64,000 nucleotides of DNA. Source: Paenibacillus andongensis. GTDB taxonomy: Bacteria; Bacillota; Bacilli; Paenibacillales; NBRC-103111. The notes beneath the pieces were generated by a model. That model had not been told where the DNA came from. It ran no database searches and was given only the letters and a program-made list of their open reading frames with translations. The stretch is from the NCBI RefSeq assembly GCF_025369935.1, contig NZ_CP104467.1, positions 6,021,001-6,085,000 of the forward strand, in the 5' to 3' direction. Position numbers and translations under genes: made by a program. The first letter of the stretch is position 1. Each line of letters begins with the position of its first letter. Shown piece after piece: positions 19,281 to 27,637 of this stretch.

Positions 19281-20588
19281 TCAACTAACCAAAAACCCAA
19301 CTTTTACATTTGAATCTTCTTTCATCCATGACATCGTTTGCCCTTTATGCAGATCCGACTTCATCGATTTCACCAGCTTCTCAATATTCACGCTTTGCTC
19401 ATAATGCCTATGAAGCGCAGCCGATACATACAATTCATTTAACTGGGCAAAAGTAAACCCTTCCGTTTGTTTCGCCGTTACTCGAATCAACTCTTCGCTC
19501 AGAAGCTTCCCTATCCCCTTTTGTTCTAAATAGATTTGTCTCAGCTCTAAATCTGGAAGCTTGATTTCATAAGCACGGTCGAATCTCCCTGCCCGGTTCA
19601 TAAGTGCCGGATCAATTTGCTCCGGATAATTCGTTGTCCCAATGAGGAAAATGCCTTCTTTGGAAGTCGCGCCATCCAAAATGTTCAAAAAGTACGACCT
19701 CGCCCGCTGAGGCATAGCGTCGATATCCTCAATAACAAGAATCATTGGCGCCATGTTCGCCGCAGCTTGAAACACCTCTTGAATAGATTCGCTACCCGTA
19801 TTCTCCGTTATTTGCCAATAAGCAACAGGAGCCTTCACACTGCCGGCAATCGATTTGACTAGCGTCGTTTTTCCATTGCCAGGTTTGCCGTAAAGCAAAA
19901 CACCTCTTTTGTAAGGAAGCTGATACTCTTTGAAAAAAGCACGATCCTCAGCAAAAAACTGATCGATAGAGCGATAAATATCAGTCTTCACTTCGTCTTT
20001 CATAATGACCTCCGAACGGTCGACCATGCGTGTAATAGGAGCTAATTCCTTCTCCATGCCATGAGGGCCATCCGTGAAAACAGTCACTTGTCTTCGGTCC
20101 AAATCCCTACGCCGCTGCCGGGCATGTTCTAAAAAACAGAGCAGACTCTCATCATCCACAGCAAAAACAAAATCCTCTTCTCCAACGCCATTCATACGAA
20201 AGATAGGCACTCTAGCTAATGCGATTCCCCAGGATGGGTAAGCGAAAACGTTATTGCGCAGTGTAGGAAACGTCCGATAGGCCGATACTTCACTTTCCGC
20301 ATCCATTCCGAATGCACGTGATTCCATATGGTCGAAGATTCTAGTGACGAAATGCACATCATCACTGCCGGTTTTCACATCCTGCTCCAACAGCTCCCAA
20401 TACTCTTCTTTCCTGTCATCACTCAGATAAGCTTCAAAATGCTGTTCATATTTATCACTAAGCACATTTTGAATGCGTTCCAGCACATAGGCATAGTCCC
20501 TATATGCTGAAAGCGAGCGGCCTTCCGACCTATTCGAAAATGTTACTACTGCTGATTCCTCCAAACTTACTCCCTGAAAATAATTCAT
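19281..20588 (-). CDS. AAA ATPase linked to RtcB
   Basis: A 435-residue protein with one AAA module: Walker A GKPGNGKTT (234-242), Walker B LVIEDID (284-290), sensor-1 N320 and arginine-finger region AGRFDR (333-338). The first 200 residues are a family-specific N-terminal domain without a motif recognisable by eye. The AAA core resembles BCS1/proteasome-type unfoldases. Its ATG overlaps the rtcB1 stop by 4 nt (ATGA), so it is translated with the ligase. It may remodel an RNP or protein during RNA repair, but no function is established from sequence. Confidence 0.85.
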   Translation of the reverse strand: MNYFQGVSLEESAVVTFSNRSEGRSLSAYRDYAYVLERIQNVLSDKYEQHFEAYLSDDRKEEYWELLEQDVKTGSDDVHFVTRIFDHMESRAFGMDAESEVSAYRTFPTLRNNVFAYPSWGIALARVPIFRMNGVGEEDFVFAVDDESLLCFLEHARQRRRDLDRRQVTVFTDGPHGMEKELAPITRMVDRSEVIMKDEVKTDIYRSIDQFFAEDRAFFKEYQLPYKRGVLLYGKPGNGKTTLVKSIAGSVKAPVAYWQITENTGSESIQEVFQAAANMAPMILVIEDIDAMPQRARSYFLNILDGATSKEGIFLIGTTNYPEQIDPALMNRAGRFDRAYEIKLPDLELRQIYLEQKGIGKLLSEELIRVTAKQTEGFTFAQLNELYVSAALHRHYEQSVNIEKLVKSMKSDLHKGQTMSWMKEDSNVKVGFLVS

Positions 20589-22006
20589 TTAGCACCTTTT
20601 ACTGCCGCCATGGGCTTACATTTAGCTACAACCTCAGCCAATCCCGCTCCGACAACACTTTCAATAATTTGATCTACATCTTTATAAGCTTGAGGTGATT
20701 CATCTAGAATTGACTCTAACGACCTTTGGTTAACAACAATTTCCTCATCCGTACCTACTCGCATGGAAGAGGCAAATTCATTTAAAGTTATCAATCTTTT
20801 CGTCGCGCTGCGCGAGCGAATTCGTCCTGCACCATGACAGATGGAGTGAAAGTTGGCTTTGCCGCCTGGGGCTCCTACCATGATGTAGGATGCTGTCCCC
20901 ATTGAACCGGGAATCAACGCTGGGTGACCTGTATTTAAATAAGGCTGCGGATTGCTTGAATGGCCTGCCGGAAGCGACCTCGTCGCCCCTTTGCGATGCA
21001 CAAAATAGGACTCCCCCTCATGCTTTTCCTCCCAAGCATAGTTATGCATGAGATCATAAAGCGTCGTCATTTCAAACTTCGACCCAAACACATCCTTACC
21101 AGCCTCACGAATGGCATAGGCAATGAGATGGCGGTTTACAACCGCATAATTGAGCGCTGAATACATCAAATTTACATAAGTCTGAGCTGTCGGATGATCT
21201 AATGGCGCAAATAGCAGCTTTGGATCCGCTGTTCCTAATCCGTTCATCCGCATGACCTTCATCATATCATTGCTGCAATATTGACTCACAGAGCCACCCC
21301 ATGCACGCGAGCCCGAATGAATCATAATGACCACTTGACCATCAAATAGTCCCCATGCTTCAGCCACCTCACGGTTCTCTTCCGCAATCTCTATGGATTG
21401 AATCTCCGCAAAATGGTTCCCATTCCCAAGCGTCCCCAGCTGGCGATGTGACCGATGCCATACGTTGTCCGGAAATCGATTCAATGCATTTTCATCCAAA
21501 GTAAATTTGCTGCTTTCTACATGTGTAAGCGAAGTCGCCTTGCGCGGCGTATAGCCGTCGGGAATATACTTCTTTGAAAGTCCGTGCAGCCCTTTGGTGA
21601 CGATGTGTTCCAATCGGATGTCCGAGAAATGTCCACGTACGTGGTCTTCCACGGGTAAGTACTTCTCGATCGTCTTCACCAGCTTGCGGCGCAGCTTCAC
21701 ATCCTTCAGGTCAGCCTTGTGCAAATTCGTCATATGCACCTTCATGCCACAGCCAATATCGCTACCGACAATGGACGGTGATACATATCCGTCATGCGTA
21801 TTCCATACTGCTGTCGTGCCTATGCAAGTACCAACACCAACGTGTACGTCAGGTGTATAGCTCATATACACTTGATTTGGAATCTGCAAATTGTTGTTAG
21901 CCATTTGAAAAACTTGATAATCCAAAGCTTTAAATAATTCAGGTCCTGCGTATACATGCACAACTCCCGATGGGAGCTGGACCTGTTGAATATAGTTTTC
22001 TTTCAT
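20585..22006 (-). CDS. rtcB: RtcB-type RNA ligase, copy 1
   Basis: A 473-residue RtcB ligase, which joins RNA 2',3'-cyclic phosphate or 3'-phosphate ends to 5'-OH ends using GTP and manganese. All active-site motifs are present: SDIGCGM (D83, C86), LGNGNHFAEI, MIHSGSRAWG and CHGAGRIRSR, the last carrying the His expected to be guanylylated. It sits between a nucleotidyltransferase gene (upstream, 15 nt gap to the start) and the AAA ATPase gene (4-nt overlap). A second RtcB paralogue lies at 24736-26154. No RtcA or archease gene was seen in the window. Confidence 0.95.
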   Translation of the reverse strand: MKENYIQQVQLPSGVVHVYAGPELFKALDYQVFQMANNNLQIPNQVYMSYTPDVHVGVGTCIGTTAVWNTHDGYVSPSIVGSDIGCGMKVHMTNLHKADLKDVKLRRKLVKTIEKYLPVEDHVRGHFSDIRLEHIVTKGLHGLSKKYIPDGYTPRKATSLTHVESSKFTLDENALNRFPDNVWHRSHRQLGTLGNGNHFAEIQSIEIAEENREVAEAWGLFDGQVVIMIHSGSRAWGGSVSQYCSNDMMKVMRMNGLGTADPKLLFAPLDHPTAQTYVNLMYSALNYAVVNRHLIAYAIREAGKDVFGSKFEMTTLYDLMHNYAWEEKHEGESYFVHRKGATRSLPAGHSSNPQPYLNTGHPALIPGSMGTASYIMVGAPGGKANFHSICHGAGRIRSRSATKRLITLNEFASSMRVGTDEEIVVNQRSLESILDESPQAYKDVDQIIESVVGAGLAEVVAKCKPMAAVKGAK

Positions 22007-22021
22007 ACGTTTTGTTCCTCT

Positions 22022-22807
22022 CTACGAACCCCAAACCTCCCTCAGCGCATCTCGGAATAAAGCATCTAATGCTGCTTCTTGCTTTTCTCCAGAGACCGCG
22101 ATATGTTTGGCAGTTTCTTCAAAATAAGCGATTTGTCGATCTAAATAGTCGTTGATTACTGTAATTTTCGGCTCTAAGTCGAACTCGACGCCAGCCTTCT
22201 TACGCGTCAACAACGTATATACTTCTTGTTTTAATTTCGATTCCGGCAGCATTTGCTCCACCAGATCCTCAAAATCCATCGGCGGCATGCTGCCGCGCTC
22301 TTCAATCCACTGGCAAGCTAGTATTGGCCGCAACACATAGAAATACTTTTTGATTTTCACATACTCACCCTGCAAATATTCCCGAAAGTTCCCTTTGGCC
22401 ATATGCAAATAGTGGTACATACTGGACCGTGGAGAAAAAGTTAACGGTGAAAGCTCGCGGATTTTCTCCGTTACACCGTATTGCTCCAAATATTGAATCG
22501 GAGACTGCAGCCATTCGAGTAAGGGCGGGTTCGATTTCCGAAACAAGTTCAGTGCCTTTTTCAAATCCCAACCGTTAATGTCGAGCTGATCGCTGATCGG
22601 ACGCTCAATAACATCTCGTTTCTCGAATAGAGATAAGTACCAGTCTACGGGTCTTACATAGATGAACCTCACATCATAATCACTGTCCTTCGAAGGAAAT
22701 CCCCAGGCTCTACTACCCGATTCACAAGCATAGAGGATCCGAACGCCTTCCTCTTGTTCAATTCGTTTAAGCTCACTATCTATTTTTCTCGTATCAAAAA
22801 ATGTCAT
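22022..22807 (-). CDS. COG3541-type nucleotidyltransferase
   Basis: About 261 residues. The N-terminal DNA-polymerase-beta-like nucleotidyltransferase signature is clear: GSRAWGFPSKDSDYDVRF, with the two catalytic Asp residues in DSDYD. The remainder is helical and matches the YcgL/COG3541 pattern in general layout. The ATG at 22807 was chosen because AGGGTGAG lies just upstream; the open frame extends to 22861 through a terminator hairpin, which is unlikely to be coding. It is the first gene of the nucleotidyltransferase-rtcB1-AAA operon. A role in adding nucleotides to damaged RNA ends before ligation is an inference from context. Confidence 0.85.
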   Translation of the reverse strand: MTFFDTRKIDSELKRIEQEEGVRILYACESGSRAWGFPSKDSDYDVRFIYVRPVDWYLSLFEKRDVIERPISDQLDINGWDLKKALNLFRKSNPPLLEWLQSPIQYLEQYGVTEKIRELSPLTFSPRSSMYHYLHMAKGNFREYLQGEYVKIKKYFYVLRPILACQWIEERGSMPPMDFEDLVEQMLPESKLKQEVYTLLTRKKAGVEFDLEPKITVINDYLDRQIAYFEETAKHIAVSGEKQEAALDALFRDALREVWGS

Positions 22808-22843
22808 GGGACTCACCCTTTCTTCGTATGATGTGGACGCAAA

Positions 22844-22874
22844 AAAGCCATAGACCAACATCGTCTACGGCTTT
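22844..22874 (-). terminator. Intrinsic terminator in the leader of the rtcB1 operon
   Basis: On the minus strand a 12-bp stem AAAGCCGTAGAC/GTCTATGGCTTT (one G-U pair) with a 7-nt loop is followed by a T run. It lies only about 37 nt before the nucleotidyltransferase ATG, downstream of a 29-codon ORF. No promoter fits between hairpin and gene, so operon expression seems to need read-through or antitermination. Confidence 0.8.
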
Positions 22875-22912
22875 ATCATGTCAAATTTAAACTAGGCCTA
22901 CTCAAGGAGTAC

Positions 22913-23002
22913 CTACGTATTCGTCATAAGTCCGGTTGAGACCGATGATATGCTTTGCTTTTCAATTGTCAGGTTATTCATAGAAATTTGATTGCGAATC
23001 AT
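22913..23002 (-). CDS. 29-residue peptide, candidate leader peptide
   Basis: A short ORF that starts with ATG at 23002, preceded by an excellent AAGGAGG at 7-nt spacing, and ends with TAG at 22913. It encodes a polar, Ser/Thr/Asn-rich peptide beginning MIRNQISMNNL and ending STGLMTNT; no family was recognised. It lies 26 nt behind the predicted transcription start of a strong promoter and about 39 nt ahead of a terminator. The arrangement suggests a leader peptide controlling the rtcB1 operon, or a free-standing micropeptide gene. Confidence 0.6.
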   Translation of the reverse strand: MIRNQISMNNLTIEKQSISSVSTGLMTNT

Positions 23003-23034
23003 TTCGTCGGCCTCCTTTCCATTCATTTACAAAC

Positions 23035-23064
23035 ATCATACGAGTCAAACCTAAGAACTGTCAA
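23035..23064 (-). promoter_or_regulatory. Strong sigma-A promoter of the rtcB1 leader
   Basis: A perfect -35 TTGACA (23059-23064) and -10 TATGAT (23035-23040) are separated by 18 nt on the minus strand. It is one of the best promoters in the window and drives the 29-codon ORF, then the attenuator-like hairpin and the nucleotidyltransferase-rtcB1-AAA genes. Confidence 0.8.
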
Positions 23065-23118
23065 TCTGTTGTGACGGGAAAGATTAATTATAATGATCGT
23101 GCCCATTAATATAATTTA

Positions 23119-24234
23119 TCATTGCTTGGAAATGTTTTTATCTCCAACAAGCGAGTTCAGCTGCTCTAGTAGGTTACCTCCACCGTTGAAAGAAATCGTC
23201 CCGATTTTCTCGCATATCTTCTCCAGAAACTCAAGCTCCTTCAAACGAAACAGGGTTTGGTTCTCATCCATAAGCTTAGCCGTATTGAGCAAGCTTCGTG
23301 TAGAAGCTGTCTCCTCACGCCGCGTAATGAGATTGGCTTGAGCCTTCTTCTCAGCCAACAAGACCGTATTCAGAATATCCTTAATATCACCCGGCAGAAT
23401 AATATCTTTCACACCTGCGGATAAGAACTGCACGCCATAATCTAGACTTTTCTCATTCAAGCGCGACAAAACGTAAACGGTGATTTCCTGTTTCATTTTC
23501 AACAAATCATCTAACTTCAATGTACCTACATACTCACGCAAAATAAGCTGCAGCTGAATGTACATCTGCTCTTCGAACGACTTGATTTCAAGAGCTCTAA
23601 GCGGATTCAAAATGCGATATTGGCACACAAAGTTGAGTCGCAGTGTTACCTTATCCTCCGTCATCATTTCTTGCCCCGTCATATCCATTTGCTGTTGGCG
23701 CAGATCGACGGTTTTCACCGCGACTCCTATAGGTCCCTTCCAGAAATAATATTTTCCGGGTGCCAGCTCCTTTTGCATAACATGGTTATAAAACAAAGCT
23801 CCACTTTCGTGACTAGCCACATCAAACGTCTGATAGTAACCAATTAGCTTTGGAATGATAGCTGGATCAATTTCCTTTGGTAATTCAGGATTACGTATAT
23901 CCGCACGAAGATAAGTGTGCTTTTTCAAAACATTCCAAAAAGCATAGTTCCCGGCTATCAACACCCCAACAAATTTGCCGTCTTCATAATGCAGCACATA
24001 TTCATTGTCTTGGACAAGCACGATATCCAGCTCTTGTATGAGTATTTCGTCATGCATAAACAGCAGAAGGTCTTTTCCTTTTACGCTAAAAGGCTGCGTA
24101 ATATTAAGAATAATAACGTTATCATCCGAAAATGGAGACAACCGATATGTTCCAGGCCGTAAGCATTTATAGTAACTGCCTTTACGAAAAAGCAGTCCTC
24201 GTTCGTCATTTTGTATCGTCACTTTTTTAAACAT
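23119..24234 (-). CDS. Slipin / SPFH (band 7) domain protein
   Basis: About 371 residues from the ATG at 24234, which has AAGGAGG 6 nt upstream. Residues about 110-330 match an SPFH/band-7 domain (VKTVDLRQQQMDMTGQEMMT through LAEKKAQANLITRREE), followed by a helical tail. No clear N-terminal membrane helix is seen, unlike membrane slipins, so membrane attachment is uncertain. It lies downstream of rtcB2 and the tRNA-like RNA on the same strand. Slipin genes are known companions of RtcB in bacterial RNA-repair neighbourhoods. Its molecular role there is not established. Confidence 0.85.
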   Translation of the reverse strand: MFKKVTIQNDERGLLFRKGSYYKCLRPGTYRLSPFSDDNVIILNITQPFSVKGKDLLLFMHDEILIQELDIVLVQDNEYVLHYEDGKFVGVLIAGNYAFWNVLKKHTYLRADIRNPELPKEIDPAIIPKLIGYYQTFDVASHESGALFYNHVMQKELAPGKYYFWKGPIGVAVKTVDLRQQQMDMTGQEMMTEDKVTLRLNFVCQYRILNPLRALEIKSFEEQMYIQLQLILREYVGTLKLDDLLKMKQEITVYVLSRLNEKSLDYGVQFLSAGVKDIILPGDIKDILNTVLLAEKKAQANLITRREETASTRSLLNTAKLMDENQTLFRLKELEFLEKICEKIGTISFNGGGNLLEQLNSLVGDKNISKQ

Positions 24235-24735
24235 GTTATACCTCCTTGAATAATGGATCACATATTTGGAGTCTTCCTGCAATTAGGGCGGAATTCTGCT
24301 TAAGAGTACAAGAAATGAATAACAGCCATTTGAAAATTAGTTGGAGTTGTCGAGTTTCACAATCAAACCGTTTATCGTCCAATTCTTAACAAACTTTTGT
24401 AAACATTCGTGTAATCGGTATCTGCAGACTGCATAGCCTTAGTGCAGTGTGCAATTTCAAAGCCACAGAAGACTCCAGTACGCGATCAATAGGGGATGTT
24501 TTTCGCTCGATTGAAGTCGAGTGCTCTACCACTGAGCTAATCGTTCCACACGATAGGGGATTCGAACCCCTGCACCAGGGGAATGCACGCCGAAATGAAC
24601 ATTACAGTATACAAACACATAGGGATGTGTGAGCACTGCCGGACTATTTGAAATCCTAGCCTTAGTAAAGTCATCCGTACATACATCCAAATTTATGATT
24701 ATACGTCCATTGACGTCTATCATCACTAGATTTTC
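24235..24735 (-). other. Long rtcB2-slipin intergenic region with structured RNA
   Basis: This 501-nt gap is too long for a simple operon junction. On the minus strand it holds a 6-bp hairpin (ACACAT/ATGTGT, near 24613-24630), a -10-like TATACT (24606-24611), the permuted tRNA-like core (24506-24571), and a second hairpin with arms ACTGCA/TGCAGT (near 24428-24448). The ribosome binding site of the slipin gene follows. No conserved ORF was recognised. Confidence 0.65.
24506..24571 (-). ncRNA. Circularly permuted tRNA-like RNA (YrlA-like candidate)
   Basis: Read on the minus strand, four tRNA-type arms follow each other without gaps. The T arm (24555-24571) has a 5-bp stem and canonical loop TTCGAAT. 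A closed acceptor hairpin (24540-24554) pairs ATCGT with ACGAT around GTGGA. TA follows, then a D arm (24523-24537) with stem GCTC/GAGC and loop AGTGGTA, and after one A an anticodon-like arm (24506-24521) with stem CTCGA/TCGAG and loop CTTCAA. The order is a circular permutation of tRNA, with the acceptor ends fused and no CCA. Bacterial Y RNAs of the YrlA type carry a tRNA-mimic module and often lie near rtcB. The true transcript ends and any outer Ro-binding stem could not be identified by eye. Confidence 0.75.
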
Positions 24736-26154
24736 TTAAACACCTTTAATCGCAACCATCGGCTTACAAGTCGCCACTACATCTGCTAGCGACGCGCCCA
24801 CAACACTATCAATAATCTGATCCACATCCTTATAGGCTTGTGGACATTCATCAAGAATCGTTTGCAGGGAACGATGATTAACCAGAATCTCATCTTCCGT
24901 ACCAACTTTCATCGATTGCGCGAATTGATCGACGGTGACAAGCTCTTTCGTTGCCTTCCGTGATCTTGCCCTCCCCGCACCGTGACAGATGGAGTAGAAG
25001 TTTTTCAGCCCTTCCTCTTTCCCCACCATAATGTAAGATGAGGTCCCCATAGAACCCGGGATTAATGCCGGATGCCCAGTTTCTTTATAGGCAGCTGTAT
25101 TCAGAAAATGACCTGGCGGCAGCGCTCTTGTCGCTCCCTTTCGATGAACGAGCATGGATTGATTGCGGTGAAATTCCTTTAATGCATAGTTATGCATAAG
25201 GTCATAGAGTACCGGCATTTCAGTATCCCCGCCAAACACTTCTTTAAAAGCTTCACGAACACCGAAAGCAATCATATGTCTATTACTTACTGCAAAATTC
25301 AGTGCGGAATACATCAGATTTAAGTAGGTTTGCCCTTCATGACTTGCAATTGGCGCATATAAGAGATTCCGATCCGGATTTACGATACCCCAACTGTTCA
25401 TTACTTCTCTGAACACTTTGGTGAATTCTTGCCCCAACATAGCTCCCCATGCACGAGAACCAGAGTGAATCATGACGACAACCTGACCGTCGAACAAGCC
25501 CCATTTTGCAGCTAAATCCTTATGTGCCTCTGCCACTTCTAGATACTGAATCTCTATAAAATGGTTCCCGCCGCCAAGCGTCCCAAGCTGTCCATGGGCA
25601 TACTTACGGATTTTTGCAGGCAAATTCTCAAGGTAGGCGTGGTCGAATTTGAACGAAGACTCTTCAACATGTGTAAGCCACTGTTCATTCGGAACATATT
25701 TCTCAGGAAGTCCTTTTAATCCGTTTTGAACGACATCCATGATATCGATATCCGAGTAATTCGTATTCGTACGCTCATTCGTTGGAACATATTTCTCGAT
25801 CGCTTTGATCAGCGCTCTACGAATTCCCTTGTCTTGAATATCACTTTTGTGCAGGGATGTCATATGCACGCGCATGCCACAGCCGATATCTACGCCAACA
25901 ATTGAAGGGGAAACGAACCCGTCTTTCATGCTCCAGACTGCCGTTGTCCCAATACAAGTACCAATACCAACATGGGCATCCGGGGTGTAGCTCATATGCA
26001 CACTTCGCGGAATCCGCAGGTTATTATCTGCCATTTCAAATACTTTGTTTTCAAAGGATTGGAACACATCCGTATTAGCAAAAACATGAAGATTACCATG
26101 CTCTAATGTCATTTCGTAATGATTACCGCCGTGTATCTTTGTTTTCATATCCAT
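24736..26154 (-). CDS. rtcB: RtcB-type RNA ligase, copy 2
   Basis: About 472 residues from the ATG at 26154 (GGAGG, 8-nt spacing); the longer open frame to 26214 lacks a signal. All RtcB motifs are intact: VDIGCGMRVH, LGGGNHFIEI, MIHSGSRAWG and CHGAGRARSR. It is clearly paralogous to copy 1, sharing long identical stretches such as the LVHRKGATRALPPGH region and the C-terminal YKDVDQIIDSVVGA region. It is divergent from a WYL regulator gene and followed by the tRNA-like RNA and slipin gene. Why two active ligases sit 3 kb apart is not evident. Confidence 0.95.
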   Translation of the reverse strand: MDMKTKIHGGNHYEMTLEHGNLHVFANTDVFQSFENKVFEMADNNLRIPRSVHMSYTPDAHVGIGTCIGTTAVWSMKDGFVSPSIVGVDIGCGMRVHMTSLHKSDIQDKGIRRALIKAIEKYVPTNERTNTNYSDIDIMDVVQNGLKGLPEKYVPNEQWLTHVEESSFKFDHAYLENLPAKIRKYAHGQLGTLGGGNHFIEIQYLEVAEAHKDLAAKWGLFDGQVVVMIHSGSRAWGAMLGQEFTKVFREVMNSWGIVNPDRNLLYAPIASHEGQTYLNLMYSALNFAVSNRHMIAFGVREAFKEVFGGDTEMPVLYDLMHNYALKEFHRNQSMLVHRKGATRALPPGHFLNTAAYKETGHPALIPGSMGTSSYIMVGKEEGLKNFYSICHGAGRARSRKATKELVTVDQFAQSMKVGTEDEILVNHRSLQTILDECPQAYKDVDQIIDSVVGASLADVVATCKPMVAIKGV

Positions 26155-26268
26155 TTGGTTAACCTCCGTTTTTCTTCTAAAGCTATCTTCGCTTATTTGA
26201 GATGGAGTGAACATGGTGAAAGTATGACGACAGGTGAAAAGTTTTCCATTTTCTCCATATCTCTCCCC

Positions 26269-26277
26269 TGTTACAAT
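26269..26277 (+). promoter_or_regulatory. Candidate extended -10 promoter for WYL genes
   Basis: TGTTACAAT gives a TGn-extended -10 (TACAAT at 26272-26277) 34 nt ahead of the first WYL gene; no convincing -35 is seen. It lies in the 157-nt gap shared with the divergent rtcB2 gene, where a WYL-protein operator would be expected. Confidence 0.45.
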
Positions 26278-26311
26278 AGTTAAAGGTTGAATTGAAGAGC
26301 GAGGGATTCAA

Positions 26312-27637
26312 ATGGCTAAGGAAAGCTTTGATAAAGAAATTCAATTTCTGCGTATGCTTGTCCTCACTAGCGGGGCATATAGTCGTCAGCAATTTGCGGA
26401 GAGGCTGGGTATCTCGGTCCATACTTTTGATAAAACATTACGTCGGTTAAAAGAAATCGTAGCTTCGATGTATCAACAGGCGCCAGATATGCAAAAGAAA
26501 GAACTCGCCGAGATGCTTCGTTACAGCTATTTCGATTCAACTGATCCTATGCTGCTGTTCTTATTTCGAGCAAAGTCATTGAAAGAATCCGAAAGTCAGC
26601 GAATATCTACGCTTCTTGCTACTATGAATGTGCAGCCCCTTACCGCTATTGAACTCCTGGACGTATGTTGTAAAGATATCCAAACGGATTCCTCTCTTCC
26701 TGACGAGAAGACGATTCGAAACGATTTAAAATATCTGGAAGAAGTCGGTGTCATCAAAAAAGAACCCGGACCACGTCCCTATCGTTATCGCATACATAAT
26801 GATTTAATCCAAGAGCTTACACTTGATGAGCTAATTGACCTTTATGATTTTATCGATGTGATGTCGAATACGCAGGTACCGTCCGTTCAAGGCTATTTAC
26901 TGCGAGATGGGCTTAAAAAGCATATGAATCGGACCTCATCGGAACCAGCATCCATAGAACCATTCCTTTATAAATATCATTATCATTCACGTATTTTGGA
27001 TGAAGCGCATCTGTCCATCCTTCTATCAGCTATTCAAAATCGCTGCAAGATCGATTTCTTATACTTTTCGCCCAAAAATTCGCAATCCTATTCTTCGAAA
27101 AATACAAATCCCTTATTTGAACGTGAAATGGAAGGGAAGCTCCAAAAAACATTACCGCTCAAAATTGTCTACGATCACCAATATGGACGATGGTACCTTC
27201 TCGCTTATGATTCACGGCATGGCATCAAGAAATATCGGATGGAAGGCATGACTCAGATTGAGCATGGTGAGCGTGTCGACTCCATCCTTTTTGATGAGAA
27301 GAAAAGTGTATTGGAAGAGAGTATAAAGCATAGTTGGGTTCTTGATACCGGACGATCGGTTACCTTGAAAGTAAGATTTTTTAACCCAGGTGATACGGGG
27401 CCGAATTTCATTAAAGATCGCGTCCTGCTTCAGGGGCAGTGGGGAGAGATTACGGAAGAGACGACAGATTGGTTTATTTTCGAGATAGAGGTTAATGGAA
27501 CTACGGAAATTAAGCCTTGGATTAGAAGCTTCGGATCCAGCTGCGAGGTGCTTGAACCCCTCTATTTTCGGAATGAGATGATATCGGAGTGGAAGGAGCT
27601 TGAGGCGTATTATGAACCTGTTCGAGAAAATATTTAA
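26312..27637 (+). CDS. WYL-domain transcriptional regulator with N-terminal HTH
   Basis: A 441-residue regulator. Residues about 15-50 form a helix-turn-helix (YSRQQFAERLGISVHTFDKT). A second winged-helix-like region follows (about 110-150), and the WYL domain is centred on GRWYLLAYDSRHG (about 290-305), with a C-terminal WCX-like segment. WYL domains bind nucleic acid or nucleotide ligands and occur as regulators of phage defence and DNA/RNA-damage systems. Divergent from rtcB2 and overlapping a second WYL gene, it is the probable sensor/regulator of the RNA-repair island. Confidence 0.88.
   Translation: MAKESFDKEIQFLRMLVLTSGAYSRQQFAERLGISVHTFDKTLRRLKEIVASMYQQAPDMQKKELAEMLRYSYFDSTDPMLLFLFRAKSLKESESQRISTLLATMNVQPLTAIELLDVCCKDIQTDSSLPDEKTIRNDLKYLEEVGVIKKEPGPRPYRYRIHNDLIQELTLDELIDLYDFIDVMSNTQVPSVQGYLLRDGLKKHMNRTSSEPASIEPFLYKYHYHSRILDEAHLSILLSAIQNRCKIDFLYFSPKNSQSYSSKNTNPLFEREMEGKLQKTLPLKIVYDHQYGRWYLLAYDSRHGIKKYRMEGMTQIEHGERVDSILFDEKKSVLEESIKHSWVLDTGRSVTLKVRFFNPGDTGPNFIKDRVLLQGQWGEITEETTDWFIFEIEVNGTTEIKPWIRSFGSSCEVLEPLYFRNEMISEWKELEAYYEPVRENI

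Noticed and set aside
22022-22861. Longer nucleotidyltransferase starting at 22861
   Set aside because: That start would place the terminator hairpin inside the coding region and has no ribosome binding site; the ATG at 22807 does.
24506-24571. Normal tRNA gene with anticodon TCA
   Set aside because: The T-arm side precedes the D-arm side, the acceptor strands are joined by a 5-nt loop with no space for CCA, and the anticodon-like loop has only 6 nt. A standard tRNA reading in either strand does not close.
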